Origin: an uncultured bacterium
Lineage (GTDB): Bacteria > Bacillota_I > Bacilli_A > RF39 > UBA660
DNA: 54,249 bases
Direction: 5' to 3'
Assembly (NCBI GenBank): GCA_947646655.1
Contig: CANSHI010000010.1
Coordinates: forward strand, 1-54,249
Below, in pieces: positions 7,988-16,661 of the stretch. Numbering within the stretch: position 1 is the first letter of the stretch; each line of letters begins with the position of its first letter. Position numbers and translations under genes: made by a program. Below the pieces are notes generated by a model that saw nothing but the letters and a program-made list of their open reading frames with translations, had not been told where the DNA came from and ran no database searches.

Positions 7988-10306
7988 TCAACTAAATATT
8001 TCATCAATAGTAGACCACTCATCATTGCTATTAACATACAAATCTATATCTTCTTTATAGTAATCAGCTTTCCATTCTTCTGCTTCATTATCTATATAAG
8101 ACTTAATTGCATCATCAATATTAATATTGTAAAAAATATAGTCAAAGTCTATTATATTTTTATCTAAATTTATAGGAGTTTTTTTAATTATTTCATTCAA
8201 ATGACTATTAATTAATTGTTCTACACTATCTTTAATAAAAGGATAGTACTCATCTATGTAAATTTCTTTTAAGTCATCTATTGTGCCTTCATTTGTAGTA
8301 TCTATACTTAATGATAAAGTACTTATTTCGTTATCAACAAGTTCTTGCAAATTATCATTTATCAAATCTGTAACATAATCTTGAACTGCTTGTTTAAAAC
8401 TGTTTTGAAATATCAATAAATCATGATTAATAAGTTCACCATTCACTGTTTTATACCAATCTAGTAAATCCATGAGATTATCATAAGATAAATGAGTTGA
8501 TATATTTTCTAATTTATCTACAATAATACTTTCTAAATTATAAAACTTAACATATTCTTTTTCAATTAACTCAATAATCATATTTTCTTGACTCCATGAA
8601 AAGTCACTACACAATGTTTTAAAAGAGTTTTGTACATAATCTTTAAGTTTTAAATCTTTTAACTGATAATCAATCATTAGTTGAAAATAATAATATGCGG
8701 GAGTTTTATCAATTGAATTTAACAGAGATATAGTATTATTAAAAATCATTTCATAAATTACACTTTTATTCATTTGAAACTTTATTATTTGCTCAACAAA
8801 TTGTGCATTTTTAATAATGGCAATTTGTTCATTATCATTTTTTTCGATTTTTTTCTTCAAATAATCATTTAAAGATGGATTAATAACTGATATATATCTT
8901 TTTTCCCTATCAATAATGATTTTTATTAGAGAATTGGAAAGCCTGTTGATGACTTCATCAAATATATTAATGGTTGTATTTGAGGTTATAGTTAATATTC
9001 TTTTGTTAAATGCCTTTCTTAAAATATCAATGTCAATTTTACTATTAGTAAGCGAATAAAGTGTATTCATAAGAATTCTATCAGCTTCTTGTAGCCTATT
9101 TCTAAATTCATCTTCCCAAACACTATCTGGATTATTTAATTTTGATAAAATGTAATTTATATATTCTTCTGGTATAACATTTTTATAATTTTTAGCTTTT
9201 GTTACATATTCAATAATTCTAGGATTATAATTCTCATGTTTAATTAAATTTTTATAATTTTTATTAAATTTTATATTTTGTAGATATTCACTAGGTAATT
9301 CGTTAAAATATAAATGATTATATAATATTTCTGCTTTTTCAAGTGCAGACATTTTATCTAAATCTATTAGATAATTATCTTCTTCATATTTATCAATAAG
9401 ATTAGCAAAATCAACTGAGGAAGAATGTGCTTCGTTTATTATTGTAATTCGACTATTCATTATTATTTTTTTGTTTGGATTTCTTTCTACAAAGGAAATT
9501 AAAGTTTTCAATTCATTAGGTTGTTTATCATTCAATTTTAAATAATGCTGTCCTAAAAAATCATCTAGTAACACTATTTCTTTTTTTGCAGGATCTTGAT
9601 TTAATACATTTTTAATATCTTTTATATTATTATCAGTAACATATCTAACTGAATAATCTTTGCTAGCAAAAAATAGTAATAACATTTTTGAAATTGTACT
9701 TTTGCCAACACCAGGAGTTCCAATTATAATTATTATATTTTTATCTAGCAATTTATTTCTGCACTCAAAATATGCTTTTGTAGTAACAAAAAGTTTTGAG
9801 TAGGTTTCAATATCATTTAATATTTCATCGCAGTCAATAAAAATATGTTGATTTTGTATCATCGATAAAATGTTAGTAGAACACAACCATAATTTATAGT
9901 GTTTTTCTAATATATCTTTGTTTTCTTCTTTAGATAAAAAGTCATCAATTTCTGTTTTATCAATTATAAAAGATTTATCTTTCATGTAATTTGAAAATAA
10001 TGAATAAATTTCCCTTCTTTGTTGTGGCAATAGTTCGATACTGCAACATACATAATAATTTCGAGGGTCTAATGTCTCTACTTTAGTTATTTCTTTTTTT
10101 AAAGAGGTTCTTAAATTGCTATAAGTACTTTTTATATAGTGTTTAACTTGAACTAAATGTTGCATTGGTTCTTGGCTATCACATAAATCTATTCCTCCAT
10201 CACGTCCTTTTGCAAAACGATGTAATTTAAGTTCCAATTTCTTTTCCATTATATCTTTACATAACATTTCAAATTCGTAGTCGTTTAAATTTGATAAATT
10301 ATACAT
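7988..10306 (-). CDS. Mrr-like nuclease fused to nSTAND3-type NTPase (predicted defence effector)
   Basis: This 772-aa protein begins with an Mrr-like restriction endonuclease pattern: DYEFEMLCKDIM (10-21), GRDGGIDL (34-41, giving the catalytic Asp) and QVKHY (53-57, the Q-x-K of PD-(D/E)xK nucleases). A linker leads to a STAND-type P-loop NTPase with Walker A GTPGVGKST (196-204), Walker B IVLLDDFLGQ (244-253, the DDFLGQ form typical of nSTAND3) and an IIMNSR segment (281-286). Residues about 340-772 are a helical region without recognisable repeats, the expected place of a sensor. In Avs-like systems such a sensor senses phage protein and the NTPase then switches on the nuclease; that this one does so is inference. 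It starts 16 bp after the glycosylase gene, with GGAGTGG as ribosome site. Confidence 0.85.
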   Translation of the reverse strand: MYNLSNLNDYEFEMLCKDIMEKKLELKLHRFAKGRDGGIDLCDSQEPMQHLVQVKHYIKSTYSNLRTSLKKEITKVETLDPRNYYVCCSIELLPQQRREIYSLFSNYMKDKSFIIDKTEIDDFLSKEENKDILEKHYKLWLCSTNILSMIQNQHIFIDCDEILNDIETYSKLFVTTKAYFECRNKLLDKNIIIIIGTPGVGKSTISKMLLLFFASKDYSVRYVTDNNIKDIKNVLNQDPAKKEIVLLDDFLGQHYLKLNDKQPNELKTLISFVERNPNKKIIMNSRITIINEAHSSSVDFANLIDKYEEDNYLIDLDKMSALEKAEILYNHLYFNELPSEYLQNIKFNKNYKNLIKHENYNPRIIEYVTKAKNYKNVIPEEYINYILSKLNNPDSVWEDEFRNRLQEADRILMNTLYSLTNSKIDIDILRKAFNKRILTITSNTTINIFDEVINRLSNSLIKIIIDREKRYISVINPSLNDYLKKKIEKNDNEQIAIIKNAQFVEQIIKFQMNKSVIYEMIFNNTISLLNSIDKTPAYYYFQLMIDYQLKDLKLKDYVQNSFKTLCSDFSWSQENMIIELIEKEYVKFYNLESIIVDKLENISTHLSYDNLMDLLDWYKTVNGELINHDLLIFQNSFKQAVQDYVTDLINDNLQELVDNEISTLSLSIDTTNEGTIDDLKEIYIDEYYPFIKDSVEQLINSHLNEIIKKTPINLDKNIIDFDYIFYNINIDDAIKSYIDNEAEEWKADYYKEDIDLYVNSNDEWSTIDEIFS

Positions 10307-10322
10307 AAAACCACTCCAATTT

Positions 10323-11222
10323 CTATTTTATTTTTGCTATTTTTTCAAATATAGGGACATTTCCTTTATAACTTTTTGGAGATATAGGACTTGGGTGATA
10401 AATGGGTAATATTTTAAATCCATTAGTTTCATATATGTTACCAACTATATCTGAAAACTTATTAAATTTAAAATCAAGTAAATTCCTAGTTGGAAATTTT
10501 CCTAAGGTAATTATTAATTTAGGTTTCAATATCTTTAATTGCTCTAACATTATATTTTTACAATTACTAGAACAAGTTTTTAAATTCTTTCTTTCAAGTG
10601 GATAACATTTAACTGATTCTAAAAAAGTTGTTTCAAAAATATCTCTATCAATAATATCAAATAGTTTTTGTAATACAACTCCACTAGGTACTGTTTTTCC
10701 ATTTATATCACACCATAATTTATGACTCTTTCTCCAACCATTATTTGCAGGAGCTTCTCCAACTAAAACTATATCGTTGTCTTTACCTAGAAATACTGTT
10801 GCATCATTAGGGAACTTATCAACTAATTTATCACAAGATTTGCAAGCGTATATTTTTTTATCAATTTGCTTTAATAATTTCTTTATTAATCTTGCTTTTA
10901 ATGTGATATATCTATTTTTTGTGTCCTCACTTAATATTTTTTCTCTTTCAATTATTTCATAATTCTTATAGTCTACTTCATGATTGAATTGGTTTGAAGT
11001 TAAATCTATAACTTTATTTTCTATTAAATTGAAATAATGACTAATCCCATCAACTTGAATCTTACATATATTTCCATCAAAATAATCATTAATAATTAGA
11101 GATGTTATTGCACACATACCAAAACATTTATTATTTTCATTCCAGTCATCTTGAACTTTAGGATAACATAAATCTTTTGAGTAGCATTCTAATAATACTT
11201 TTTGTATATTTTCAATGTTCAC
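10323..11222 (-). CDS. YunG-like domain fused to Fe-S uracil-DNA-glycosylase-like domain
   Basis: This 299-aa protein starts at GTG 11222 behind GAGGTG. Residues 1-85 resemble YunG: NKCFGMCAIT (Cys37), SHYFN (His62) and VIDLTSNQF (Asp73), spaced like a papain-type Cys-His-Asp triad. Residues 125-299 have the UDG-superfamily pattern: CKSC (127/130), GEAPANNGW (155-163) as motif 1, VKCYP (Cys206) with Cys217 or Cys221, LIITLGKFP, and HPSP (276-279) as motif 2. Four such cysteines bind a 4Fe-4S cluster in family-4 glycosylases. The enzyme would recognise uracil or another altered base in DNA. It is the first gene of an operon with the nuclease-STAND gene, so base sensing or excision in a defence role is a reasonable guess. 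Confidence 0.82.
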   Translation of the reverse strand: MNIENIQKVLLECYSKDLCYPKVQDDWNENNKCFGMCAITSLIINDYFDGNICKIQVDGISHYFNLIENKVIDLTSNQFNHEVDYKNYEIIEREKILSEDTKNRYITLKARLIKKLLKQIDKKIYACKSCDKLVDKFPNDATVFLGKDNDIVLVGEAPANNGWRKSHKLWCDINGKTVPSGVVLQKLFDIIDRDIFETTFLESVKCYPLERKNLKTCSSNCKNIMLEQLKILKPKLIITLGKFPTRNLLDFKFNKFSDIVGNIYETNGFKILPIYHPSPISPKSYKGNVPIFEKIAKIK

Positions 11223-11246
11223 AATAACACCTCACTTAATAATCCT

Positions 11247-11275
11247 ATTATACCAAAATTGGCTATTCTTGTCGC
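11247..11275 (-). promoter_or_regulatory. promoter of the glycosylase / nuclease-STAND operon
   Basis: On the minus strand GCGACA, a 17-bp spacer and TATAAT, with an extended TGG before the -10, lie 25 bp before the GTG start. This suggests steady SigA-type expression. Both genes downstream are intact while the flanking recombinases are not. Confidence 0.65.
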
Positions 11276-11292
11276 TTACTTTGCTATTGTTT

Positions 11293-12481
<1,189 letters not shown>

Positions 12482-12514
12482 AAAATATATATAAAAACTT
12501 TAAATATTTTATTT

Positions 12515-12889
12515 TTACTTTAAATTAAAAGTTGTTTCTATTTGGACTATTTCTTCAAAATCCGATTCAAATTTCATAGTTAAAACAAACTTACCCAATA
12601 AATATTGTATTATATTAGTTTCAAAATCATCAATAATTTCTGTTAAACCATCCACACTAAAATAAACAATCCTACCATCTGTTATAAAATTTGTAAAATT
12701 GTATTTTTCAGATATTTTAAATTTCATCATTTCTTCTATTGGACCAGCGCCAAAATTTATTATATAATTTTTACCTAATTCATCTTTACCTCTTATACTA
12801 AATTCTAGATTTTTGCTATTTTTTTCTATTTCACAAGTTATTTCATGTAATTTTTTTAATTTTGCTAATTTAAAAATTGTATCTTCCAT
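12515..12889 (-). CDS. small hypothetical protein lying inside the split recombinase 2
   Basis: This 124-aa soluble protein has AGGTGA before ATG 12889. It reads as an alternating beta structure (LEFSIRGKDELGK, GRIVYFSVDG) with a helix around INFGAGPIEEMMKF. I recognise no family. It occupies the roughly 500-bp stretch separating the N-terminal scrap of recombinase 2 from its body, so it is either cargo of a small insertion or arose by rearrangement. No transposase is present. Confidence 0.55.
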   Translation of the reverse strand: MEDTIFKLAKLKKLHEITCEIEKNSKNLEFSIRGKDELGKNYIINFGAGPIEEMMKFKISEKYNFTNFITDGRIVYFSVDGLTEIIDDFETNIIQYLLGKFVLTMKFESDFEEIVQIETTFNLK

Positions 12890-12975
12890 AAAAAATCACC
12901 TATAAAATATTATAACATAAAATCAATTGAGTGTATATTTCAAAATGTGTTCCGAATAGGTTTTATAATGGTTTG

Positions 12976-13050
12976 TTAATTTTTCTCACTTTGACGAGTT
13001 TGAGTACTAACCCTTATATAGATTCCTGCAATTTTCTTTTCTTCATTCAT
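12976..13050 (-). pseudogene. N-terminal scrap of serine recombinase 2
   Basis: ATG 13050, with AAAGGA upstream, encodes MNEEKKIAGIYIRVSTQTRQ and stops at 12976. GIYIRVST is the first strand and nucleophile region of a serine recombinase and is exactly what the pseudogene at 11293-12481 lacks. The break falls right after the catalytic Ser-Thr pair. Confidence 0.7.
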
Positions 13051-13079
13051 AAACTTTAATCCTTTCCTTATTCTTTATC

Positions 13080-13132
13080 AAAATAGAGGTACAAAGACAT
13101 TAGGTTTTATGTCTTTGCACCTCTATTTTTTC
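13080..13132 (-). terminator. strong terminator after the 13123-13710 gene
   Basis: An almost perfect 19-bp inverted repeat (AATAGAGGTACAAAGACAT and its partner, one G-T mismatch) with T-rich flanks on both sides. It overlaps the last codons of the gene and should work in both directions. Confidence 0.8.
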
Positions 13133-13710
13133 TTAATTAAATATAGTTTTTTATTTTCTTCACTAATTGTTTCATATAATAATTTATAACCATCTGACTG
13201 ATTCATTAATTGATGGAACACATATACTAATCTTTGATCGCCATAATCTACTTGTGGATACATTTCTGTGATAAATCCAAAATATAAATCTTTGAAATTT
13301 AAGCTATTCTTAATAGCATTATAGATTTCATTAGTTTTTCCCTCTAATATATCCTCTAAAAAGATAACCGTTCCAAATTCATCAATAGTTGGTGTACCAT
13401 AACTATGTTTTGGATACAATCTTCTTACTGGTGTTATTTTAGAATGTAAAAAGCGATTATCATTATAAATTGATTTAGGAATCAAAATTTCACTATCTTC
13501 CAAATAACCATATGCTCCATCAATTCCATACTCATCTAATTCTGAATAAACTACTTTGTCAGATAATAAATATGGATTATACTCTGTTAAATTTTTTGAT
13601 AATGATAGTGGTGCCGATTGTAATAATTCTAATACTCTTTGAGAATTGTTTGGATTAAATCCCTCTGATATCATATATTTTAACATTAATAAAGAATCTT
13701 TCTTTTCCAT
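13123..13710 (-). CDS. hypothetical 195-aa island protein
   Basis: I start at 13710 because AAGGAGGG lies 9-16 bases upstream; the extra N-terminal codons of the longer frame overlap the promoter. The product is soluble and acidic, with recognisable but unassigned segments (DSLLMLKYMISEGFNPNNSQ, YGTPTIDEFGTVIFLEDIL). I know no family for it. It has its own promoter and terminator, so it is an independent cargo gene between the small paralogue and recombinase 2. CTCCT just downstream of the -10 can pair with the AGGAG of the ribosome site, so translation may be dampened. Confidence 0.65.
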   Translation of the reverse strand: MEKKDSLLMLKYMISEGFNPNNSQRVLELLQSAPLSLSKNLTEYNPYLLSDKVVYSELDEYGIDGAYGYLEDSEILIPKSIYNDNRFLHSKITPVRRLYPKHSYGTPTIDEFGTVIFLEDILEGKTNEIYNAIKNSLNFKDLYFGFITEMYPQVDYGDQRLVYVFHQLMNQSDGYKLLYETISEENKKLYLIKKK

Positions 13711-13735
13711 ATTATCCCTCCTTAAATTGAGGAGT

Positions 13736-13764
13736 ACTATATCATAAAAACCTATGAGTGTCAA
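13736..13764 (-). promoter_or_regulatory. promoter of the 13123-13710 gene
   Basis: Minus strand TTGACA, 17-bp spacer, TATAGT: a near-consensus SigA promoter 25 bp before the start codon. Confidence 0.8.
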
Positions 13765-13809
13765 TTTTTTTGATGCAAAATCAAGACATAATTCCCATTT
13801 TTTGCCTAT

Positions 13810-14085
13810 TTAAAGGCGATTTTTCAAATAATCTTCTAGTTCTGATAGTTTTATCTTATTAGATAAGTTTTCGATAAATATTTCGTTAGAATAATTAAAT
13901 ATTAGAAATGTTATATCTTTTATAATAATTCTATTAGATTCAATATATGTTAAGTTTGTTTTATCTATCTTTCTAATATTACCATTGATAATAGTAGGTG
14001 TTGTTTTAGCAAACTCACAAATAAATTCAATTTTCTTCTTTAAATCTTGTTCAATAGGTAGTTCTTCCGTAATAATATTTACCAT
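13810..14085 (-). CDS. small island protein, paralogue of the 7449-7724 product
   Basis: This 91-aa protein starts at ATG 14085 behind AAAGGATGG. It shares its whole length with the 7449-7724 product (KKIEFICEFAKTTPTIING, RIIIKDITFLIFNYSNEIF). Both genes lie downstream of a hairpin with a T-run and a common leader element. Here that leader directly adjoins the displaced tRNA-Gly 3' end at 14195, so the gene sits where the first gene of an integrated element would be. The function is unknown; an accessory role in integration or control is a guess from position only. Confidence 0.7.
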   Translation of the reverse strand: MVNIITEELPIEQDLKKKIEFICEFAKTTPTIINGNIRKIDKTNLTYIESNRIIIKDITFLIFNYSNEIFIENLSNKIKLSELEDYLKNRL

Positions 14086-14127
14086 ATAGTTTCCATCCTT
14101 TCTTAAAAGGAATTAGTTCTTAAATAC

Positions 14128-14155
14128 AAAAAACTAATCCAAAATTTGAATTAGT
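14128..14155 (-). terminator. probable original tRNA-Gly terminator
   Basis: Minus strand CTAAT...ATTAG hairpin followed by TTTTTT. Before the inovirus inserted, this would have been downstream of the tRNA-Gly gene whose 3' end now lies at 14195-14221. Confidence 0.6.
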
Positions 14156-14194
14156 TATTTATCTAATGCTCGAAAAGTTCAAGCAGATTTCACT

Positions 14195-14221
14195 ATGGAG
14201 CGGGTGAGGGGATTTGAACCC
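14195..14221 (-). other. attL: displaced tRNA-Gly 3' end
   Basis: On the minus strand this reads as T-arm plus acceptor 3' half (GGGTTCAAATCCCCT, CACCCGCTCCA) of tRNA-Gly with no 5' half. It differs from the right copy at three positions in the T-arm, while the outer 13 bp (atggagcgggtga) are identical and are the likely crossover core. Confidence 0.85.
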
Positions 14222-14249
14222 ACTTATAAAATAATCTAGAAAGGAAAAA

Positions 14250-14468
14250 TTGAAAAAATTAAATGGTCGAATATTTAGAAAATATAACCATTTTGTATTA
14301 TACGACTTAAATGATGTAATTGTGTGTTATTTTAATAGTTATGATGAATTAAAGCGATATATAAATATACCAGCTTATAATCTAGTTTGTCGTTTTAATG
14401 CAAGTGAAGATTATTGTATAAATGTATTTATAGAACGAAAAAAGTATCGATTATTTACATTTTCATAA
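14250..14468 (+). CDS. small prophage protein, function unknown
   Basis: This 72-aa basic protein uses TTG 14250 as start, preceded by AGAAAGGA. It contains aromatic-rich segments (NHFVLYDLNDVIVCYFNSY, RLFTFS) and no membrane segment. As the first gene after attL and cut off from the rest by a terminator, it could be a control or moron gene. I recognise no family. Confidence 0.5.
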   Translation: MKKLNGRIFRKYNHFVLYDLNDVIVCYFNSYDELKRYINIPAYNLVCRFNASEDYCINVFIERKKYRLFTFS

Positions 14469-14500
14469 AAAAAAGTGGAAAAATTATCCACTTTTTTTTA
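14467..14500. terminator. bidirectional terminator
   Basis: AAAAAAGTGGA / TCCACTTTTTT is a perfect stem with A and T runs. It separates the first small gene from the structural gene block. Confidence 0.85.
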
Positions 14501-14560
14501 TGAAACACACAGCTGTTGAAAAGTTATGATTTAATTAATATGGAAGGTAGGTGTTAAGTT

Positions 14561-14713
14561 ATGAATATAAAAGCTGAATTAGTACAGAGAGTTTCCAAAA
14601 ATGGTAATCCGTATGTCGCTATAGAAGTTTCATTAACTAACAACATTAAAAAACTTGTGTTTTTGACACAAGCTGAATTAGAGTTATTGAAATTAACAAC
14701 AAACTCTAAGTAA
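14561..14713 (+). CDS. 50-aa prophage protein before the coat gene
   Basis: ATG 14561 follows GGAAGGTAGGTG. The product (MNIKAELVQRVSKNGNPYVA, then IEVSLTNNIKKLVFLTQAEL) is soluble and looks like a three-strand sheet and a helix. Its place just before the coat gene is where small ssDNA-binding (pV-like) proteins occur in filamentous phages; that role is a guess from size and position. Confidence 0.6.
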   Translation: MNIKAELVQRVSKNGNPYVAIEVSLTNNIKKLVFLTQAELELLKLTTNSK

Positions 14714-14733
14714 TTAGAAAGGTGGTGTTTATA

Positions 14734-14955
14734 ATGTTTATGACACAATTAGCAACTATTGCTCCAAGGGCTTATGTAATGCTTGAAGGTGTAACAACTG
14801 GTGGTATGTCTGAAGCACAGGCTACATCATTAACAACAAGCTTACAAACGTTTGGTAATACTCTATTGGATAACTTCATTAAATTATTACCAGCCATTGC
14901 AGTATTAGCAGCTATTATGTTTGTTATTCGACTAGTTCGAAAGAAAGTAAAATAG
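14734..14955 (+). CDS. major coat protein (pVIII-like)
   Basis: I take ATG 14734, eight bases after AGAAAGGTGG, giving 73 aa. The layout is that of a filamentous phage coat protein: an amphipathic Ser/Thr-rich N-terminal half (GGMSEAQATSLTTSLQTFG), a single hydrophobic segment (LLPAIAVLAAIMFVIRLV, residues about 50-67) and a basic C-terminal end (RKKVK) that would contact DNA. No cleavable signal peptide is evident. A terminator directly after the gene would let it be made in excess over the genes behind it. Confidence 0.75.
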   Translation: MFMTQLATIAPRAYVMLEGVTTGGMSEAQATSLTTSLQTFGNTLLDNFIKLLPAIAVLAAIMFVIRLVRKKVK

Positions 14956-14977
14956 TAGCTTTATGCTACTTTTTTGA
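14954..14977 (+). terminator. terminator after the coat gene
   Basis: AGTAGC-TTTAT-GCTACT followed by TTTTTG. Such a leaky stop after the coat gene is common in filamentous phages and sets a high coat-to-minor-protein ratio. Confidence 0.75.
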
Positions 14978-14998
14978 TTAGAAAGGAAAGTGAAAATC

Positions 14999-15112
14999 AT
15001 GATGTTTGATATAGTATATACAATGTTACAAGAGCTATTTGATTGGTTGCCAATGATTAGTGTTTTTGTCATAGTTCTTGGAATGATTGGAGCAATGGTG
15101 TTTAAAAGATGA
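14999..15112 (+). CDS. 37-aa minor coat-like membrane protein
   Basis: This tiny gene has AGAAAGGAAAGTG before ATG 14999 and encodes one membrane segment (MISVFVIVLGMIGAMVF) with a short acidic N-terminus and a KR end. Size and topology fit the pVII/pIX class of filament-tip proteins. Its stop overlaps the next start (ATGA). Confidence 0.65.
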   Translation: MMFDIVYTMLQELFDWLPMISVFVIVLGMIGAMVFKR

Positions 15113-15459
15113 TATATGTACCTGATACAACAAGCTATGCTTGTTATGTTTTACACGATAAAGATACAATAAGAGCTTATACACAAATGCCCTATAACCC
15201 AAGTGATAATTATGGAAGTGTAAATATAAATTATCGAGATTATTATATAAATTCTCACTATTTATATACCGATAGTTACGAGCAGTTTAGTAGATATTCT
15301 AAGTTGCCTGTTTGTCTCTCTACTGATACTTTAACAGAAGCTTACTTTTATAGAAATGATGCTCCTGAATTAATGCTCTTATTTGTTTTGATAGCTGGTT
15401 TCTTCTTATTTTTTGCAAGAATGTTTTTACGCACATTTTTTAGGGGGTTTTTTAGATGA
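15109..15459 (+). CDS. prophage minor protein with C-terminal membrane anchor
   Basis: This 116-aa protein starts inside the previous stop codon and ends overlapping the next start, showing tight translational coupling. It is Tyr-rich and soluble for about 85 residues (YTQMPYNPSDNYGSVNINYR), then has one membrane segment (LMLLFVLIAGFFLFFARMF) and a basic Phe/Arg tail. No signal peptide is seen. I assign it to the virion-tip or assembly group by position only. Confidence 0.65.
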   Translation: MIYVPDTTSYACYVLHDKDTIRAYTQMPYNPSDNYGSVNINYRDYYINSHYLYTDSYEQFSRYSKLPVCLSTDTLTEAYFYRNDAPELMLLFVLIAGFFLFFARMFLRTFFRGFFR

Positions 15460-16661
15460 AATATTTAAAATATATAATACCATTTATAATTGGTTGTTTA
15501 TGCTTCATTTTCATAGACAATGTATTTGCATATGCAGTAGTTGATACCAATTACGGATATTTTTATCCATCAGGTGTTGATTCTCTTGATTGGGGTCGTG
15601 AATGGGGTACTTGGGGTAATACTTACGATAAAGACTCTCCATGGCTTTATTCACTTGGTTATTATTGGTCTGCTGGTGATGTAAAAGGTAGTCATATAAC
15701 TATTAATGCTGATTACGAGTTGGGTATTAAATGTGAAGGTTATTCCGATTGTCGCGTTGAGAATTATTTAAATTCAGCTCAAAACAGTTTAAAAGCTTCA
15801 AATTTAAGGTGTGGTATAGGAGATTATAAAACTGGATATAATTCTACTTACTCTCCAAAAATTACAAATTTTCAAACACATTTTTTGCAAGATGATGATT
15901 TTTTAGGCTCTCAGTATATAATACATGTAAGATTTACTTATAACCAAGATATACCAGAAACTATTAAAAATAACACTAATATGTCATGTTGGTTTGAGAG
16001 AAACCCTTCAAATGGTTTGTTTGCTCAAACTATAAAAGGTCTTTACAATACTTCAGCTCATTACTATTACGCATCTTCTTTATTTCAATATGCCGTAACA
16101 GAAGATCCAAATACTAATATCTTAATTGATATTACTAACGAGGGTAAAAAGACAAATGAAAAATTAGATGAAATTAAAGACCAAAATGATGCCATTATAA
16201 ATAATGGAAATGCTACTAATAACAAATTAGATGGTATCCAAGACCAAAACGATGCTATCATCAATAATGGTAATGCTACAAACAATAAATTAGATGAAGT
16301 TAATGGAAATATAACAGATAGTGATACATCAGGTGCTCAAGATAGTGCTGGTGGTTTCTTCAATAATTTTGATACCGAAGATAATGGAGGTTTATCTTCT
16401 TTGATTTCCTCACCGCTTACATTTGTTAGAAAAGCTACTGATAAGTGTACAACATTAAGTTTAACTGCTTTTGATAATGATATTCCAGTTCCTTGTGGCG
16501 ATGAATTATTTTGGAATAAACCTGAAGTCCAGTCATTTAGAGTTATTTGGAATTGTATTGTCGGGGGTGCAGCATTATTTATGATTTTATCAAAAGTGTT
16601 TAAAGTTATTGAAAATTTAAAAGACCCTGAACACGATAAAGTTGAGGTAATGAAATTATGA
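15456..16661 (+). CDS. pIII-like adsorption/attachment protein
   Basis: This 401-aa protein has a signal peptide (MKYLKYIIPFIIGCLCFIFI, probable cleavage after FAYA near residue 27) and a C-terminal membrane anchor (about 363-385), the topology of the filamentous phage adsorption protein pIII. The exported part has Cys residues (CEGYSDC, LRCG, MSCWFE) that could form disulfides. Around residues 225-285 three near-identical blocks (NNKLDGIQDQNDAIINNG) repeat at 20-residue spacing and would form a coiled-coil stalk. The N-terminal part presumably binds a host surface structure. It overlaps both neighbours by 4 bp. Confidence 0.75.
   Translation: MKYLKYIIPFIIGCLCFIFIDNVFAYAVVDTNYGYFYPSGVDSLDWGREWGTWGNTYDKDSPWLYSLGYYWSAGDVKGSHITINADYELGIKCEGYSDCRVENYLNSAQNSLKASNLRCGIGDYKTGYNSTYSPKITNFQTHFLQDDDFLGSQYIIHVRFTYNQDIPETIKNNTNMSCWFERNPSNGLFAQTIKGLYNTSAHYYYASSLFQYAVTEDPNTNILIDITNEGKKTNEKLDEIKDQNDAIINNGNATNNKLDGIQDQNDAIINNGNATNNKLDEVNGNITDSDTSGAQDSAGGFFNNFDTEDNGGLSSLISSPLTFVRKATDKCTTLSLTAFDNDIPVPCGDELFWNKPEVQSFRVIWNCIVGGAALFMILSKVFKVIENLKDPEHDKVEVMKL

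Noticed and set aside
14195-14221. A second functional tRNA-Gly
   Set aside because: Only the T-arm and 3' acceptor half exist; the sequence diverges before the anticodon arm.
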